Made by a program: the position numbers and the translations under genes. Below, one piece after another: positions 15,743-24,048 of a stretch of DNA of 35,809 nucleotides. The stretch is taken from NCBI RefSeq assembly GCF_001043915.1, contig NZ_LABX01000023.1, positions 1 through 35,809 of the forward strand, written 5' to 3'. The notes under the pieces were generated by a model. That model had not been told where the DNA came from. It did not search any database and saw nothing but the letters and a program-made list of their open reading frames with translations. Numbering within the stretch: position 1 is the stretch's first letter; every line of letters starts with the position of its first letter. The stretch is from Methylobacterium aquaticum (GTDB lineage Bacteria; Pseudomonadota; Alphaproteobacteria; Rhizobiales; Beijerinckiaceae).

Positions 15743-17148
15743 GCCCGGGCCATCTCGCCGATCGCCGCGAGCTTGGCGTGGTAGGCCGACCAGTCGTCGG
15801 CCGCAGCGATCGGGGCCCACAGGGCCTCGACCTCGTCGACCAGCATCGTGCAGGGCTCGCGCCGGGCGAAATACGGATGGTCGAGCCGCGCGTCCGGTGC
15901 GGGCGCCAGAGCGTCGAGGGCCTGGCGCACCCGCGCGAAGCCCTCTGCGGCATAATGGGCGGCGGCCGGGCTGCGGGCGGCCCGCGCCTCGCTCGCCAGA
16001 CCCCCGTACCAGTCGAAGAAGGCTTGCTCGAACGGTGCCCGGCTGGTTTGCAGGAAGGCCCAGAACGCCCCCACGAGGGTGTGCATCCGCGCCTCGTCCG
16101 CCGGCCGCGCGAGGCCGAGGCGGCGCAGGATCGCCTCGGCGAACGCCTCCTGGAGGGCCGGGCCGTAAGCGTCCATGGCGGTGCCCAGCCGCATCTCGTC
16201 GGAGAGCGGCAGCAGGCACTCGGCCAGCCGCGCGAGGTTCCAGCCTAACGCCTCCGGCTGGCGTCCGAAGGCGTAGAGGCCGAATTCGTCGAAATAGGCG
16301 GCGGTGAAGGCCGGGTCGTTGACCGGCGCGAAGCGCCACGGGCCGTAATCGAAGCTCTCCCCGGTCACGTTGATGTTGTCGGTGTTGAGCACGCCATGGA
16401 CGAACCCGGCCGCCATCCACTGCGCGCCCATCCGGGCGACGCGGCGGCAGACCTCGGTGAGGAAGGCGGCGGCCCGGTCGGCCGGGTCGTCGCGCCAGAC
16501 GTCGGGGAGATAGGTCCGGATCGTGTGGTCGAGGAGACGGAGCAGGTTGGCGGTGTCGTCATAGGCGCGGAAGCGCTGGAAGGTGCCGATGCGGAGATGC
16601 GAGTGGCTCAGCCGCACCAGCACCGAGGACCGGGTCGGCGACGGCTCGTCGCCGCGGGTCAGCGCCTCCCCGGTCTCGATCAGGCTGAACGACTTCGAGG
16701 TCTCGACGCCGAGGGCCTCGAGCATCGTGGTCGCCAGCACCTCGCGCACCCCGCCCTTCAGGGTCAGGCGACCATCGGCCGTGCGCGACCACGGCGTCCG
16801 ACCGCTGCCCTTGGTGCCGAGATCGAGCAGGCGCCCGTCGGCAAGGTCGTGCGCTTGCGCGAACAGGAAGCCGCGCCCGTCGCCCAGGTCCGGGTTGTAG
16901 CTGCGGAACTGGTGGCCGTGGTAGCGCAGGGCCAGCGGCTCCGGAAAGCTGCCGGGCAGCGGTTCGAACCGGCCGAAATGTGCGATCCATTCCTCGTCGG
17001 TCAGCCCGCCGAGGCCGACCCGCTCGGCCCAGTTCTGGTTGCGGTGGCGCAGGATATGGGCCGGAAAGCGTGCCGGGGCGACGACGTCGTAGAAATCGGG
17101 GCCGAGATCGGCGTGGCGGCGCGACGGGCGGAGGGAATGGGCCGGCAT
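15715..17148 (-). CDS. selO: protein adenylyltransferase SelO (YdiU)
   Basis: A pseudokinase-fold enzyme that transfers AMP from ATP to Ser/Thr/Tyr of target proteins; in E. coli it is linked to redox and glutathionylation control. Length 477 matches E. coli YdiU (478). Motifs: YHGHQFRSYNPDLGDGRG (76-93), LGTKGSGRTPWSR (110-122), HGVLNTDNIN (251-260) with the catalytic Asp/Asn region, and ESFDYGP (264-270). GAGG lies 5 nt before the ATG at 17148. An upstream extension to 17313 is Arg/Pro-rich and lacks family similarity. Bacterial SelO usually lacks the Sec/Cys tail, and none is seen here. The 3' end overlaps the substrate-binding protein gene by 28 bp, tail to tail. Confidence 0.95.
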   Translation of the reverse strand: MPAHSLRPSRRHADLGPDFYDVVAPARFPAHILRHRNQNWAERVGLGGLTDEEWIAHFGRFEPLPGSFPEPLALRYHGHQFRSYNPDLGDGRGFLFAQAHDLADGRLLDLGTKGSGRTPWSRTADGRLTLKGGVREVLATTMLEALGVETSKSFSLIETGEALTRGDEPSPTRSSVLVRLSHSHLRIGTFQRFRAYDDTANLLRLLDHTIRTYLPDVWRDDPADRAAAFLTEVCRRVARMGAQWMAAGFVHGVLNTDNINVTGESFDYGPWRFAPVNDPAFTAAYFDEFGLYAFGRQPEALGWNLARLAECLLPLSDEMRLGTAMDAYGPALQEAFAEAILRRLGLARPADEARMHTLVGAFWAFLQTSRAPFEQAFFDWYGGLASEARAARSPAAAHYAAEGFARVRQALDALAPAPDARLDHPYFARREPCTMLVDEVEALWAPIAAADDWSAYHAKLAAIGEMARAYGTEPAAP

Positions 17149-17597
17149 CGGGACCTCGACGGAATGGCGGTGTGACGGGACCTGGCGTGACACGGTGGGA
17201 CGGCCGGTGCGGGCAGGCAACGCCTCGCGGTGCGGACGGGGTCCGACCGGACGCAGCCGAGGACGGGCCCGGTGGCCTCGCACCCCGGCTCGTGGCCGGC
17301 CGAGCGGGGCCACAGGGCGACTAACCCGTGCTCATACGCCACACTGGTGCATGACGGACACAGGAAAAGATCGCGAATCGGGCTGTCAATCGGCGCTGCG
17401 ACGTGAGAAAGTAACCCCCGTCATCGCCACGCGGGGCAGATCCGCCTTGCGGTACGGTCTGAGTTGCGTCAGGAGTGTGGCGGTCATCTTGGTCACCGCA
17501 ACCGGGAATGGAACGATCCCGAGGTGTCGGCTGTAAGGCACAGGGCGCATCGGGGTACAAGGGTGGTCGGCGGTTTTTTCGTTTTGGCGAGCTTCTA
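17149..17597. other. 449-bp divergent intergenic region before the cold-shock gene
   Basis: Contains the promoters of selO and the cold-shock gene. A small hairpin GCGGT-N10-ACCGC occurs near 17479-17498, and a T-rich stretch (GGTTTTTTCGTTTT) lies just before the cold-shock start. Cold-shock mRNAs often have long structured leaders; this region could hold one, but no defined element is recognised. Confidence 0.45.
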
Positions 17598-18377
17598 ATG
17601 GGACGTGGTCGTGATTTCAGGGAGCCGCGCCGTCGCGGCTTCGACGAGGGTGGTGGCGAGCCGCGGTGGCCTGACCAGGCGCCGCAGGGCAGCTACGGCG
17701 GTGGCTATGGTGGCGGTGGCGGTGGCTACGGCGGTGGTGGCGGTGGTGGTTACGGCGGCGGCGGCTTCGGCGGCGGCGGCGGTGGCTTCGACCGTGGTCC
17801 CTCGCGCAGCGCTGCCCCCTCGGGGCCGGAGCGCGACGCGACGGTCAAGTGGTTCAACAAGGAGAAGGGCTTCGGCTTCGTCGAGCTGGGCGACGGCTCG
17901 GGCGACGCCTTCCTCCACATCCGCGCCGTCGAGGCGGCCGGTCACGCCGATCTGATGCCGGGCACCCGCCTGACCGTCCAGACCGCGCAAGGCCAGAAGG
18001 GCCCGCAGGTGACCAACATCACCAGCGTCGACACCAGCACGGCCGAGGCTCCGGTCCGTCGCGATCCGCGTCCCCCGCGGGCCGGTGGCTTCGGCGGTGG
18101 CGGCTTCGGTGATCGCGCCGGTGGCGGTGGCGGCGGCGGCGGTGGTGGCCGCTTCGCCTCGGGTCCGTCGACCGAGATGAGCGGCACCGTGAAGTGGTAC
18201 GATCCCGCCAAGGGCTTCGGCTTCGTCTCGGTCAAGGATGGCGGCAAGGACGTGTTCATCCACCGCTCGGCGCTCGCCCGCGCCGGCCTCGAGTCGCTCG
18301 CCGAGGGCCAGTCGGTCACCATGGGCGTGGTCGAGGGCATGAAGGGCCGCGAGGCGCAGAGCATCAGCGTGGACTGA
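17598..18377 (+). CDS. twin cold-shock-domain protein with glycine-rich linkers
   Basis: Encodes 259 residues with two complete cold-shock domains (about 80-147 and 195-259), each with both RNA-binding motifs: KGFGFV (90-95) with DAFLHI (103-108), and KGFGFV (205-210) with DVFIH (218-222). Residues 31-65 and 163-185 are Gly-rich tracts of GGYGGGGGG type, giving flexible, RGG-like linkers. It should bind single-stranded RNA or DNA and act as an RNA chaperone. Double-CSD proteins are common in alphaproteobacteria, but glycine tracts both before domain 1 and between the domains are notable. The N-terminus MGRGRDFREPRRRGF is basic. The gene is followed by a strong terminator. Confidence 0.93.
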   Translation: MGRGRDFREPRRRGFDEGGGEPRWPDQAPQGSYGGGYGGGGGGYGGGGGGGYGGGGFGGGGGGFDRGPSRSAAPSGPERDATVKWFNKEKGFGFVELGDGSGDAFLHIRAVEAAGHADLMPGTRLTVQTAQGQKGPQVTNITSVDTSTAEAPVRRDPRPPRAGGFGGGGFGDRAGGGGGGGGGGRFASGPSTEMSGTVKWYDPAKGFGFVSVKDGGKDVFIHRSALARAGLESLAEGQSVTMGVVEGMKGREAQSISVD

Positions 18378-18417
18378 TCCTCGGTGCGTGCACGCCGGAT
18401 GATCGATTGACATGGAT

Positions 18418-18448
18418 GGAGCGGTGGCCGTTGGCCGCCGCTCCTTTT
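18418..18448 (+). terminator. rho-independent terminator of the cold-shock gene
   Basis: Stem GGAGCGGTGGCC / GGCCGCCGCTCC (one U-G pair), GTT loop, then four T, 40 bp after the stop. Confidence 0.8.
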
Positions 18449-18468
18449 CCTATGAGGGCCATCTCCCT

Positions 18469-18804
18469 ATGAGGGCCATCGTGGTAGGTTTCGCCTCGGC
18501 CGGCATGCGGGCTTGCCTCGTCTTGACCCGGCTTGTCTCGGCCCGTTTCATGCTCGCCGGGTTCGCGCTGGCCAGCGCCCTCTCCGGCCCGGCGGCCGCG
18601 GAGGACTTCACCGGCTTCTATGCCGGAATCAATGCCGGCTACGGCTGGGTCAAGGAGCGCCCTGACAACGGAACGGTCGGCGCGCCCCGTCCCGGCCGAT
18701 CCTTGCCCACTTGGAACACCCCGGAGGCCGACGGCTTGCCGCCGAGCGCCGCCCGGGCCGCCGACCGCAACCCGGCCCTGTCCGGCCGGGGCGGGGGTCG
18801 CTGA
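18469..18804 (+). CDS. short exported protein with Omp25-like N-terminus
   Basis: Encodes about 111 residues. After a signal-like region ending ALSGPAAA comes EDFTGFYAGINAGYGW, the opening strand of Omp25/OmpA-type beta-barrel proteins. The ORF then runs into a Pro/Arg/Ala-rich sequence and stops where a full barrel would need 120 or more further residues. It is therefore either a truncated barrel gene or a small family that keeps only the first strand. GAGGG precedes the ATG at 18469; a later Met at 18505 would also leave a signal peptide. The 14-bp sequence CTATGAGGGCCATC is duplicated at the start. Confidence 0.5.
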   Translation: MRAIVVGFASAGMRACLVLTRLVSARFMLAGFALASALSGPAAAEDFTGFYAGINAGYGWVKERPDNGTVGAPRPGRSLPTWNTPEADGLPPSAARAADRNPALSGRGGGR

Positions 18805-18928
18805 CGGAGCCTCACCGCCGCCGGGATGCGTGGAGCGGGGCACCTTTGCGGCAAGCCTGTGCGTGCGGAACCGTCGCGTCTGTGGCATGATGCAGGCCGA
18901 ACCCAATCGGGCTCGGGACCCCTTCACG

Positions 18929-19135
18929 ATGACCACCGTTCACGACGTCACCCCGGACCAGTTGCGCGGGCTGGAAGCCGCCGGCGAGGCCGCCCTCAAT
19001 GCCGCACTCGGCCGGCTGCCGGCCCATGAGCGCGAAGCCTACTGGGCCTCTGTGCGCCGCGCCTACAACGCGCCTTACAATGATGCAGTGAAGAAGCCGC
19101 GGGCGGGCATGGTGGCGCAGGCGCGGGCTGTGTGA
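18929..19135 (+). CDS. small helical protein, function unknown
   Basis: Encodes 68 residues, highly charged and predicted helical, with no Cys, signal or membrane segment. The middle (LPAHEREAYWASVRRAYNAPYNDAV) looks like real protein with spaced aromatics. An in-frame ATG at 18887 would add 14 residues; neither start has a strong ribosome site. I do not recognise the family. Confidence 0.5.
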   Translation: MTTVHDVTPDQLRGLEAAGEAALNAALGRLPAHEREAYWASVRRAYNAPYNDAVKKPRAGMVAQARAV

Positions 19136-19197
19136 CGCAATGTTTCGACCGGGGGCATCGCCCGCGCCGGTCGCCTGTCAAACGCTCCCCCGCACCG

Positions 19198-19526
19198 GAC
19201 CTCGGGCTTGGCCGAGGTCGGCACCCACAATGGAACCTCGGGCTTGCCCGAGGTCCGCGTCCGTCGGCCCATGCCGGGACGCCCGAAGGATGGGCCCTGA
19301 TCGACAGCAGCCGGGAGAGCGGCAGCGCGCGACGCTGATCCAGCCCGCCCGCGTCGGAACGGTTCCGCCGTATCCAGATACGTCGTCCCGTCTCCCGCCC
19401 CACGCCCGAAGGCTTCGCACTCACCGTGGTGCAACCCTCTCCCATCCCAGTCGGGCTTGCCCAACTTGGGCACGGGACCGCATCGGGCACGAGACCACGG
19501 AACTCGGGCAAGCCCGAGTTCCGTGG
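19198..19526. repeat. cluster of REP-like GC-rich palindromes
   Basis: Four related inverted repeats share the core CTCGGGC-TT/AA-GCCCGAG: 19198-19219 (GACCTCGG-N6-CCGAGGTC), 19235-19254 (ACCTCGGGC-TT-GCCCGAGGT), a degenerate one near 19449-19470, and 19495-19526, a perfect 15-bp stem CCACGGAACTCGGGC with a 2-nt AA centre. No T-tract follows, so they are not standard terminators. They fill the 517-bp gene-free stretch 19136-19652. Confidence 0.7.
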
Positions 19527-19595
19527 GAGGAGGGTTTGGTTCAGGCGCGATGGGCGCCCGCCGTCCTCATGGTTCCGGCCGGCTCTCGGCCTTCC

Positions 19596-19662
19596 GGCTC
19601 ATTTGGCCCCGCCGACTCACTTGGCCCCACCGACTCACTTGGCCCCACCGACTCACTTGGCC
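19596..19662. repeat. 18-bp tandem repeat over the ppa stop codon
   Basis: CGACTCACTTGGCCCCAC repeats at 19613 and 19631, with a third unit entering ppa at 19649 and a degenerate unit before. The unit carries the last ppa codons, so the reverse strand reads Ala-Lys-stop four times in the same frame. Confidence 0.75.
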
Positions 19663-20186
19663 TTCTTGGCCCGCTCGATGCCCTCAAGGATCAGGCGCTG
19701 TGCCTCGGCCTTGTCGCCCCAACGCACGATCTTCACCCACTTGCCGGGCTCGAGATCCTTGTAGTGCTCGAAGAAGTGCTGGATCTGGTGGATCGTGATG
19801 TCGGGCAGGTCGGTGTAGTTCTCGATGCGGTCGTAGCGCTTGGTCAGGTTGCGCGACGGGACGGCGATGATCTTCTCGTCCTCGCCGGCATTGTCCTCCA
19901 TCACCAGCACGCCGACCGGGCGCACGCTCATCACGGCGCCGGGCACGATCGCCCGGGTGTTGGCGATCAGCACGTCGCACGGGTCGCCGTCGCCCGACAG
20001 GGTGTGCGGAATGAAGCCGTAATTCCCCGGATAATGCATCGCGGTGTAGAGGAAGCGGTCGACGATCAGCGTCCCGGCTTCCTTGTCCATCTCGTACTTG
20101 ATCGGCTCGCCGCCGACCGGCACCTCGATGACGACGTTGACATCTTCGGGCGGATTCTTGCCGATGGAGATGGCATCGAGGCGCAT
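19653..20186 (-). CDS. ppa: inorganic pyrophosphatase, family I
   Basis: Hydrolyses pyrophosphate to two phosphates in the cytoplasm, using Mg. 177 residues, as usual for bacterial class I enzymes. The signature DGDPCDVL gives the metal ligands Asp66, Asp68 and Asp71; [23 protein letters not shown] and [17 protein letters not shown] follow in order. The ATG at 20186 has GGGAG about 7 nt upstream; a TTG two codons earlier is less likely. The 3' end lies inside an 18-bp tandem repeat that copies its stop codon. Confidence 0.97.
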   Translation of the reverse strand: MRLDAISIGKNPPEDVNVVIEVPVGGEPIKYEMDKEAGTLIVDRFLYTAMHYPGNYGFIPHTLSGDGDPCDVLIANTRAIVPGAVMSVRPVGVLVMEDNAGEDEKIIAVPSRNLTKRYDRIENYTDLPDITIHQIQHFFEHYKDLEPGKWVKIVRWGDKAEAQRLILEGIERAKKAK

Positions 20187-20440
20187 GAGCAAACTCCCTG
20201 CAAGGGCGTCGAATGCCCTTGATTGGCGCGGTCCTTAGAGGGCCGCGGGCGCCTGCACAAGCACCCGAACGCAACGGCCGCCGTGACAGTCGAGGAGACG
20301 GTCCGGTGTGGCCGCGGCGATCGTGAAAACCGGCCATGCCGGGCCCGTTGCTGCGGATGAGTATCGATTGTGCAGGTCATGCCCACGGGCGATCACCCGC
20401 GAGGCAGGGCGGCGGTCGCCGCCCCTCCCCCGCCAGCCGG

Positions 20441-20947
20441 TCAGCCGAAGAGGTAGGCCACCTTGTGCAGCTCGGCCCCGGCGATGCGGTCGCAGGATTC
20501 GGCCACCACGCGCCCGCCCATCCGCTCGTAGAAGTCCCGCGCCCGGTCGTTCTCCGTCAGCGACCACACCGCGATCCGGCGCACGTCCCGGTCGGCCAGG
20601 TCGTTGCGCACCGCCCGGAAGAGGCGGGTGCCGTAGCCGAGGCCCTGATAGGTCGGCGAGAGGTAGATCTCGTCGATCTCGCCCTCGGCCTTCAGCGCCC
20701 GGTCGCGGCAGCGGCCGTAGGAGACGTAGCCGATGACGCTCTCGCCCAGCTCCAGCACCACAAGGGGCCGGCTGCGACCGATGGTGGAGCGCCACCAGCG
20801 CGGCCCGCGCCGGGCCAGCATTCGGTCGAGGGCGACGCCCGGGATGATGCCCTGATAGGCTTCGCGCCAGGCGGCGTCGAAGATCTCCGACAGCATCCCG
20901 GCATCCTGGTCCCGGGCCCGGCGAATGCTGACGACCTGAGTGCTCAC
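20441..20947 (-). CDS. GNAT family N-acetyltransferase
   Basis: Encodes 168 residues and transfers acetyl from acetyl-CoA to an unknown amine. The GNAT fold is clear: an N-terminal helix with DAAWREAYQGIIP, beta-4 with EIDEIYLSPTYQGLGYGTRLF (the pyrophosphate-binding Q-x-x-G-x-G motif, about 101-106), and a C-terminal NDRARDFYERMGGR. The start is GTG at 20947, backed by a very strong GGGGGAAGG 2-3 nt away. RimI-like or antibiotic or small-molecule acetylation cannot be told apart. Confidence 0.9.
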   Translation of the reverse strand: MSTQVVSIRRARDQDAGMLSEIFDAAWREAYQGIIPGVALDRMLARRGPRWWRSTIGRSRPLVVLELGESVIGYVSYGRCRDRALKAEGEIDEIYLSPTYQGLGYGTRLFRAVRNDLADRDVRRIAVWSLTENDRARDFYERMGGRVVAESCDRIAGAELHKVAYLFG

Positions 20948-21144
20948 GGCCTTCCCCCTCGATTGTTAGCCGACGGATCGCGTCCCCACGATGCGGGGGA
21001 GGCGTCGCAAGCGCAATGCCAGGCTTGTGCGCCGGCTCATCCGCGGCGTCGTCGTTGCGGCCGGGTCACGCGGCTGCTAGAGCGGCATGCTGCCCGTCCC
21101 GGCGAAGCGTGTATCGTCCCTTAAAGCCAGGCGCCTTCCCCTTC

Positions 21145-21870
21145 GTGCTCAACCGCTTTCTCCCGCCCGAGACCCGCTACGCCCGCCGCATGGCCCGCAT
21201 CGCCCGCTGGGAGCAGCCGATCGTCGGTCCGGGCGGGCGCCTGCGCGCCTGGGCCAACATGCTGCTGATCGATCACGGGGTGATCCGCCTGGCCTATCTC
21301 AACCGGCATCGGATCGGGCGCGGGATGGTCTGGCGCTCGGCCCAGCCGGCGCCGCACGATCTCGCCTGGTTCCGGCGCCAGGGCGTCCGCACGATCATCT
21401 CGCTGCGCGGCGGGCGCGAGCACGGGTCCTGGCAATTGCAGCGCGAGGCGTGCGAGCGCGAAGGATTGCAGCTCGTCGAGTTCGTGATGCGATCGCGCGA
21501 GGCGCCCGACCGGGCGACGCTGCTCGCCGCCAAGGACTTCTTCGCCGGCCTCACCTACCCGGCCGTGCTGCACTGCAAGTCCGGTGCCGACCGGGCCGGG
21601 CTTGCCGCGGCCCTCTACCTGATCCTGCACGAGGGGCGGCCGGTGCGCGAGGCGGCGCGCCAGCTCTCGGCCCGGTTCGGCCATTTCCGCTTCGCCAAGA
21701 CCGGCATCCTCGATGCGTTCTTCGAGCGCTACCTGACCGAGGGCGAGCCGAAAGGCCTCAGCTTCCTCGACTGGGTCGAGCACGTCTACGACCCGGAGGC
21801 GCTCAAGCGCGACTTCCGCACCGGCCTGTGGTCGGACCTGCTGGTGGACCGGCTGCTGCGGCGGGAGTGA
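21145..21870 (+). CDS. protein tyrosine/dual-specificity phosphatase-like protein
   Basis: Encodes about 241 residues. The active-site loop HCKSGADRAG (His143, Cys144, Arg150) is the Cys-x5-Arg signature of Cys-dependent phosphatases. An earlier segment, WRSAQPAPHDLAWFRRQGVRTIISLRG, is typical of DSP-like bacterial phosphatases of the DUF442/Siw14-related group. The ATG-less N-terminus is uncertain: I chose GTG at 21145, while an ATG at 21190 is an alternative and the longer frame from 21016 has unlikely composition. Substrate may be a phosphotyrosine protein or an inositol or lipid phosphate. It follows a divergent GNAT gene. Confidence 0.85.
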   Translation: MLNRFLPPETRYARRMARIARWEQPIVGPGGRLRAWANMLLIDHGVIRLAYLNRHRIGRGMVWRSAQPAPHDLAWFRRQGVRTIISLRGGREHGSWQLQREACEREGLQLVEFVMRSREAPDRATLLAAKDFFAGLTYPAVLHCKSGADRAGLAAALYLILHEGRPVREAARQLSARFGHFRFAKTGILDAFFERYLTEGEPKGLSFLDWVEHVYDPEALKRDFRTGLWSDLLVDRLLRRE

Positions 21871-21897
21871 GCCGCGCCATCCGGGTCCGGCCCGTCC

Positions 21898-23010
21898 TCA
21901 GCCGGCGCCCTGGACGATCACCCCATACCAGCCGAGGCCGCGATAGGTCTCGTAGCCGGGCGTGCGGTGATAGGCGACGACGCCCTTGTTGCCGGCCAGG
22001 AGCTTGTCGCCAGCGGGGACCTTGCCGCCTTCCCTCGGCACCACGCCGCTCACCGGATCGTCGCGGTCGAAGCGCAGCCGCTCGCTCAGGAGGCCGACGC
22101 CGTCGCTCGCCGCGATCACCCGCTGGGTGCCATCGACGAGGAGCACCCGCGTCCGGGCCCGGTCCTCGGGGGCCACCCGCACGCCCTGCACGATCGCCCG
22201 GGCCTGCGGCTCCCAGTCGAAATGGATCGCCAGCACGCCGAGGGGGGCTCCCGCGGCCTCGCCGTCCTGGCGCACGCTGGCGCAGTAGGTCGCCACCTGC
22301 GCGCCGCCGAGCCGGGATTCGGTCCGGATGTCGGCCGCGCTATACGCATCGCCCGAGGCCAGGGCGGCGGCCTCCCGGAACCACGGCTCCTGCGCGACGC
22401 TCTGGCCGCGCAGGCCGGGGAAGCGGTCGGGCCGGCCGGTGGCGAGGATGCGGCCGTCGCGGTCGCACAGCCAGAGGTCGAGATAGACCGTGTAGGCGGA
22501 CAGGATGACGCCGAGCCGCCGCTCGGCGAAGGCCGCGGCCGCAGCGGCCGGCGCCGCCGCGCAGGCCACCACCGCGGCGTCGGTCGCCCACCAGCGCACG
22601 TCGCAGGTCCGCTCGTAGAGGTTGCGGTCGATCAGTTCCACCGCGTTGAGGGCGAGGTCGACTAGGCGCTCGCCCTGCGCCCGGGACACCAGCCGGGAGA
22701 CCTGCTCCTGCAATCCGACGATGCGACCGTCGACATCGGCGTCCAGCTCCCGGGCGAGCCGGGCGATCGCCTCGCCGACGGCGCCGACCTCGTTCGCCAC
22801 CACCGTGAAGCCGCGGCCATGCTCGCCGACCCGGCTGCTCTCGATGCGGGCGTTGAGCGCCAGCATCTTCACCTGGCTGGTGATCCGGCGGATGCGCTCG
22901 GTCTTGTCGTGTGCGGCCTGGCGCAGGGTCGCCGCCGCGGCGGCGATGTCCGACAGGGCGCCACCGCCCCCTGCCGGAGGGGCGCCCGCCTTCTGGACCT
23001 GGTTCGTCAC
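21898..23010 (-). CDS. soluble chemoreceptor-like protein: short MCP signalling region then Cache domain
   Basis: Encodes 370 residues without a transmembrane helix. Residues 36-95 match the MCP signalling tip (IRRITSQVKMLALNARIESSRVGEHGRGFTVVANEV), but the helical hairpin is much shorter than in standard receptors. It is followed by LYERTCDVRWWATDAAVV and a Cache/PAS-like sensor region (about 165-365: YLDLWLCDRDGRILATG, EPWFREA, YGVIVQ). The order, signalling part first and sensor last, is reversed relative to classical receptors. It may sense a cytoplasmic ligand and talk to CheA/CheW or to a nonflagellar chemosensory system. The GTG start at 23010 has GGAGGAG about 7 nt upstream, a strong argument against the longer ORF up to 23196. 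Confidence 0.82.
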   Translation of the reverse strand: MTNQVQKAGAPPAGGGGALSDIAAAAATLRQAAHDKTERIRRITSQVKMLALNARIESSRVGEHGRGFTVVANEVGAVGEAIARLARELDADVDGRIVGLQEQVSRLVSRAQGERLVDLALNAVELIDRNLYERTCDVRWWATDAAVVACAAAPAAAAAAFAERRLGVILSAYTVYLDLWLCDRDGRILATGRPDRFPGLRGQSVAQEPWFREAAALASGDAYSAADIRTESRLGGAQVATYCASVRQDGEAAGAPLGVLAIHFDWEPQARAIVQGVRVAPEDRARTRVLLVDGTQRVIAASDGVGLLSERLRFDRDDPVSGVVPREGGKVPAGDKLLAGNKGVVAYHRTPGYETYRGLGWYGVIVQGAG

Positions 23011-23233
23011 GGCGCGTCTCCTCCGTCCGGGTTGTTGCCCGGATGCGGCCGTGAGTGTCGGACGGCTATGTTTAAGAAAGTGCGTCCGCTGCGATGTCGA
23101 GGACGCTCGTCGGTCCAACGGGACCACGGTCGTCGATGGTGCAAGCGGGGATGCGGGGTCTTGCACGCGGCGCGACCCTGGATGAGGCGTCGCCATTCCT
23201 TTGCGGAACGAGCGACGCCGTCCGGCTGGCGCC

Positions 23234-23554
23234 TCAGCCCTGGCGGGCCGGGGTGGTCACGGTGAGGCCGTCCAGTTCGGGCTTGAGCCGGATCTGGCAC
23301 GACAGACGCGAACTCGGCCGCACGTCCGAGGCGAAGTCCAGCATGTCCTGCTCCATCGGCTCGGCCGGGCCGACAGCCTCCGCCCAGTCGTCTCCGACAT
23401 AGACGTGGCAGGTCGCGCAGGCGCAGGCGCCGCCGCATTCCGCGTCGATGCCCGGCACGTTGTTGCGGATCGCGGTCTCCATCACGGTCGAGCCGACCTC
23501 GCCCTTCACGGTGCGGGGTGTGCCGGCGGCATCGACATAGGTGATCTGGACCAT
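23234..23554 (-). CDS. [2Fe-2S] ferredoxin, adrenodoxin type
   Basis: Encodes 106 residues. Cluster ligands are Cys40, Cys46, Cys49 and Cys86 in the C-x5-C-x2-C...C arrangement of adrenodoxin/Isc-type ferredoxins (CGGACACATCHVYV and RLSCQIRL). An extra Cys44 sits inside the loop. It is a single-electron carrier, possibly serving a P450, a dioxygenase or Fe-S assembly; no partner is adjacent. GGAG precedes the ATG at 23554. A longer in-frame ORF up to 23956 has Arg/Ala-rich shadow composition and was rejected. Confidence 0.93.
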   Translation of the reverse strand: MVQITYVDAAGTPRTVKGEVGSTVMETAIRNNVPGIDAECGGACACATCHVYVGDDWAEAVGPAEPMEQDMLDFASDVRPSSRLSCQIRLKPELDGLTVTTPARQG

Positions 23555-23688
23555 CTGGGACTCCGGAAGCCTCGAGCGCGGCCGCGGATCGGGCGGAGGA
23601 CGCGGCGCGGTCTGATTGGCGGCTGCCGCCCCGGAATGCAAGCGCGCCGTGCGTCGCGCGGCACGGGCGCCGCAGCACGGGTTGCGTC

Positions 23689-24048
23689 TCAGGTCTGCGG
23701 CCGGCCGGCCGGGCCGGAGAGGAGCGCCAGGGTCTCGTCGACGGCGAGGGACAGCGCCGGCGCCAGGCCGCGCGCCGCCTCGCCGTCTCCGGCCCGCAGG
23801 GCCGCCTCCAGCCGCCCGGCCAGGGCCGCCACGCGGTCGGCGCCGACGCCGAGGGCCGAGCCCTTCAGGGTATGAGCGAGGTCCGCCCGGGCCTCGGGCG
23901 CCGGATCTGCGCCGGCGATGCGAGGGGGCACCAGATCGGGCATCAGCCGCGCGCATTGCTCCGCGAACAGGGCCAGCACCTCGCGGGCGAGATCCGCGTC
24001 GCCGAAGGTCTGCCGGTCGAGGTGCGCGCGGTCGAAGAGCGTCTCCAT
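23689..24048 (-). CDS. histidine phosphotransfer (HPt) domain protein
   Basis: Encodes 119 residues, a stand-alone four-helix HPt module. The motif LAHTLKGSALGVGADRVAALAGRLEAA places the phospho-acceptor at His59, with the conserved Lys-Gly-Ser after it. Such proteins relay phosphate between a hybrid kinase and a final response regulator. No cognate hybrid kinase is in the window; the histidine kinase at 11530 lacks a receiver domain. The final 20 residues are Pro/Gly-rich. Confidence 0.9.
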   Translation of the reverse strand: METLFDRAHLDRQTFGDADLAREVLALFAEQCARLMPDLVPPRIAGADPAPEARADLAHTLKGSALGVGADRVAALAGRLEAALRAGDGEAARGLAPALSLAVDETLALLSGPAGRPQT

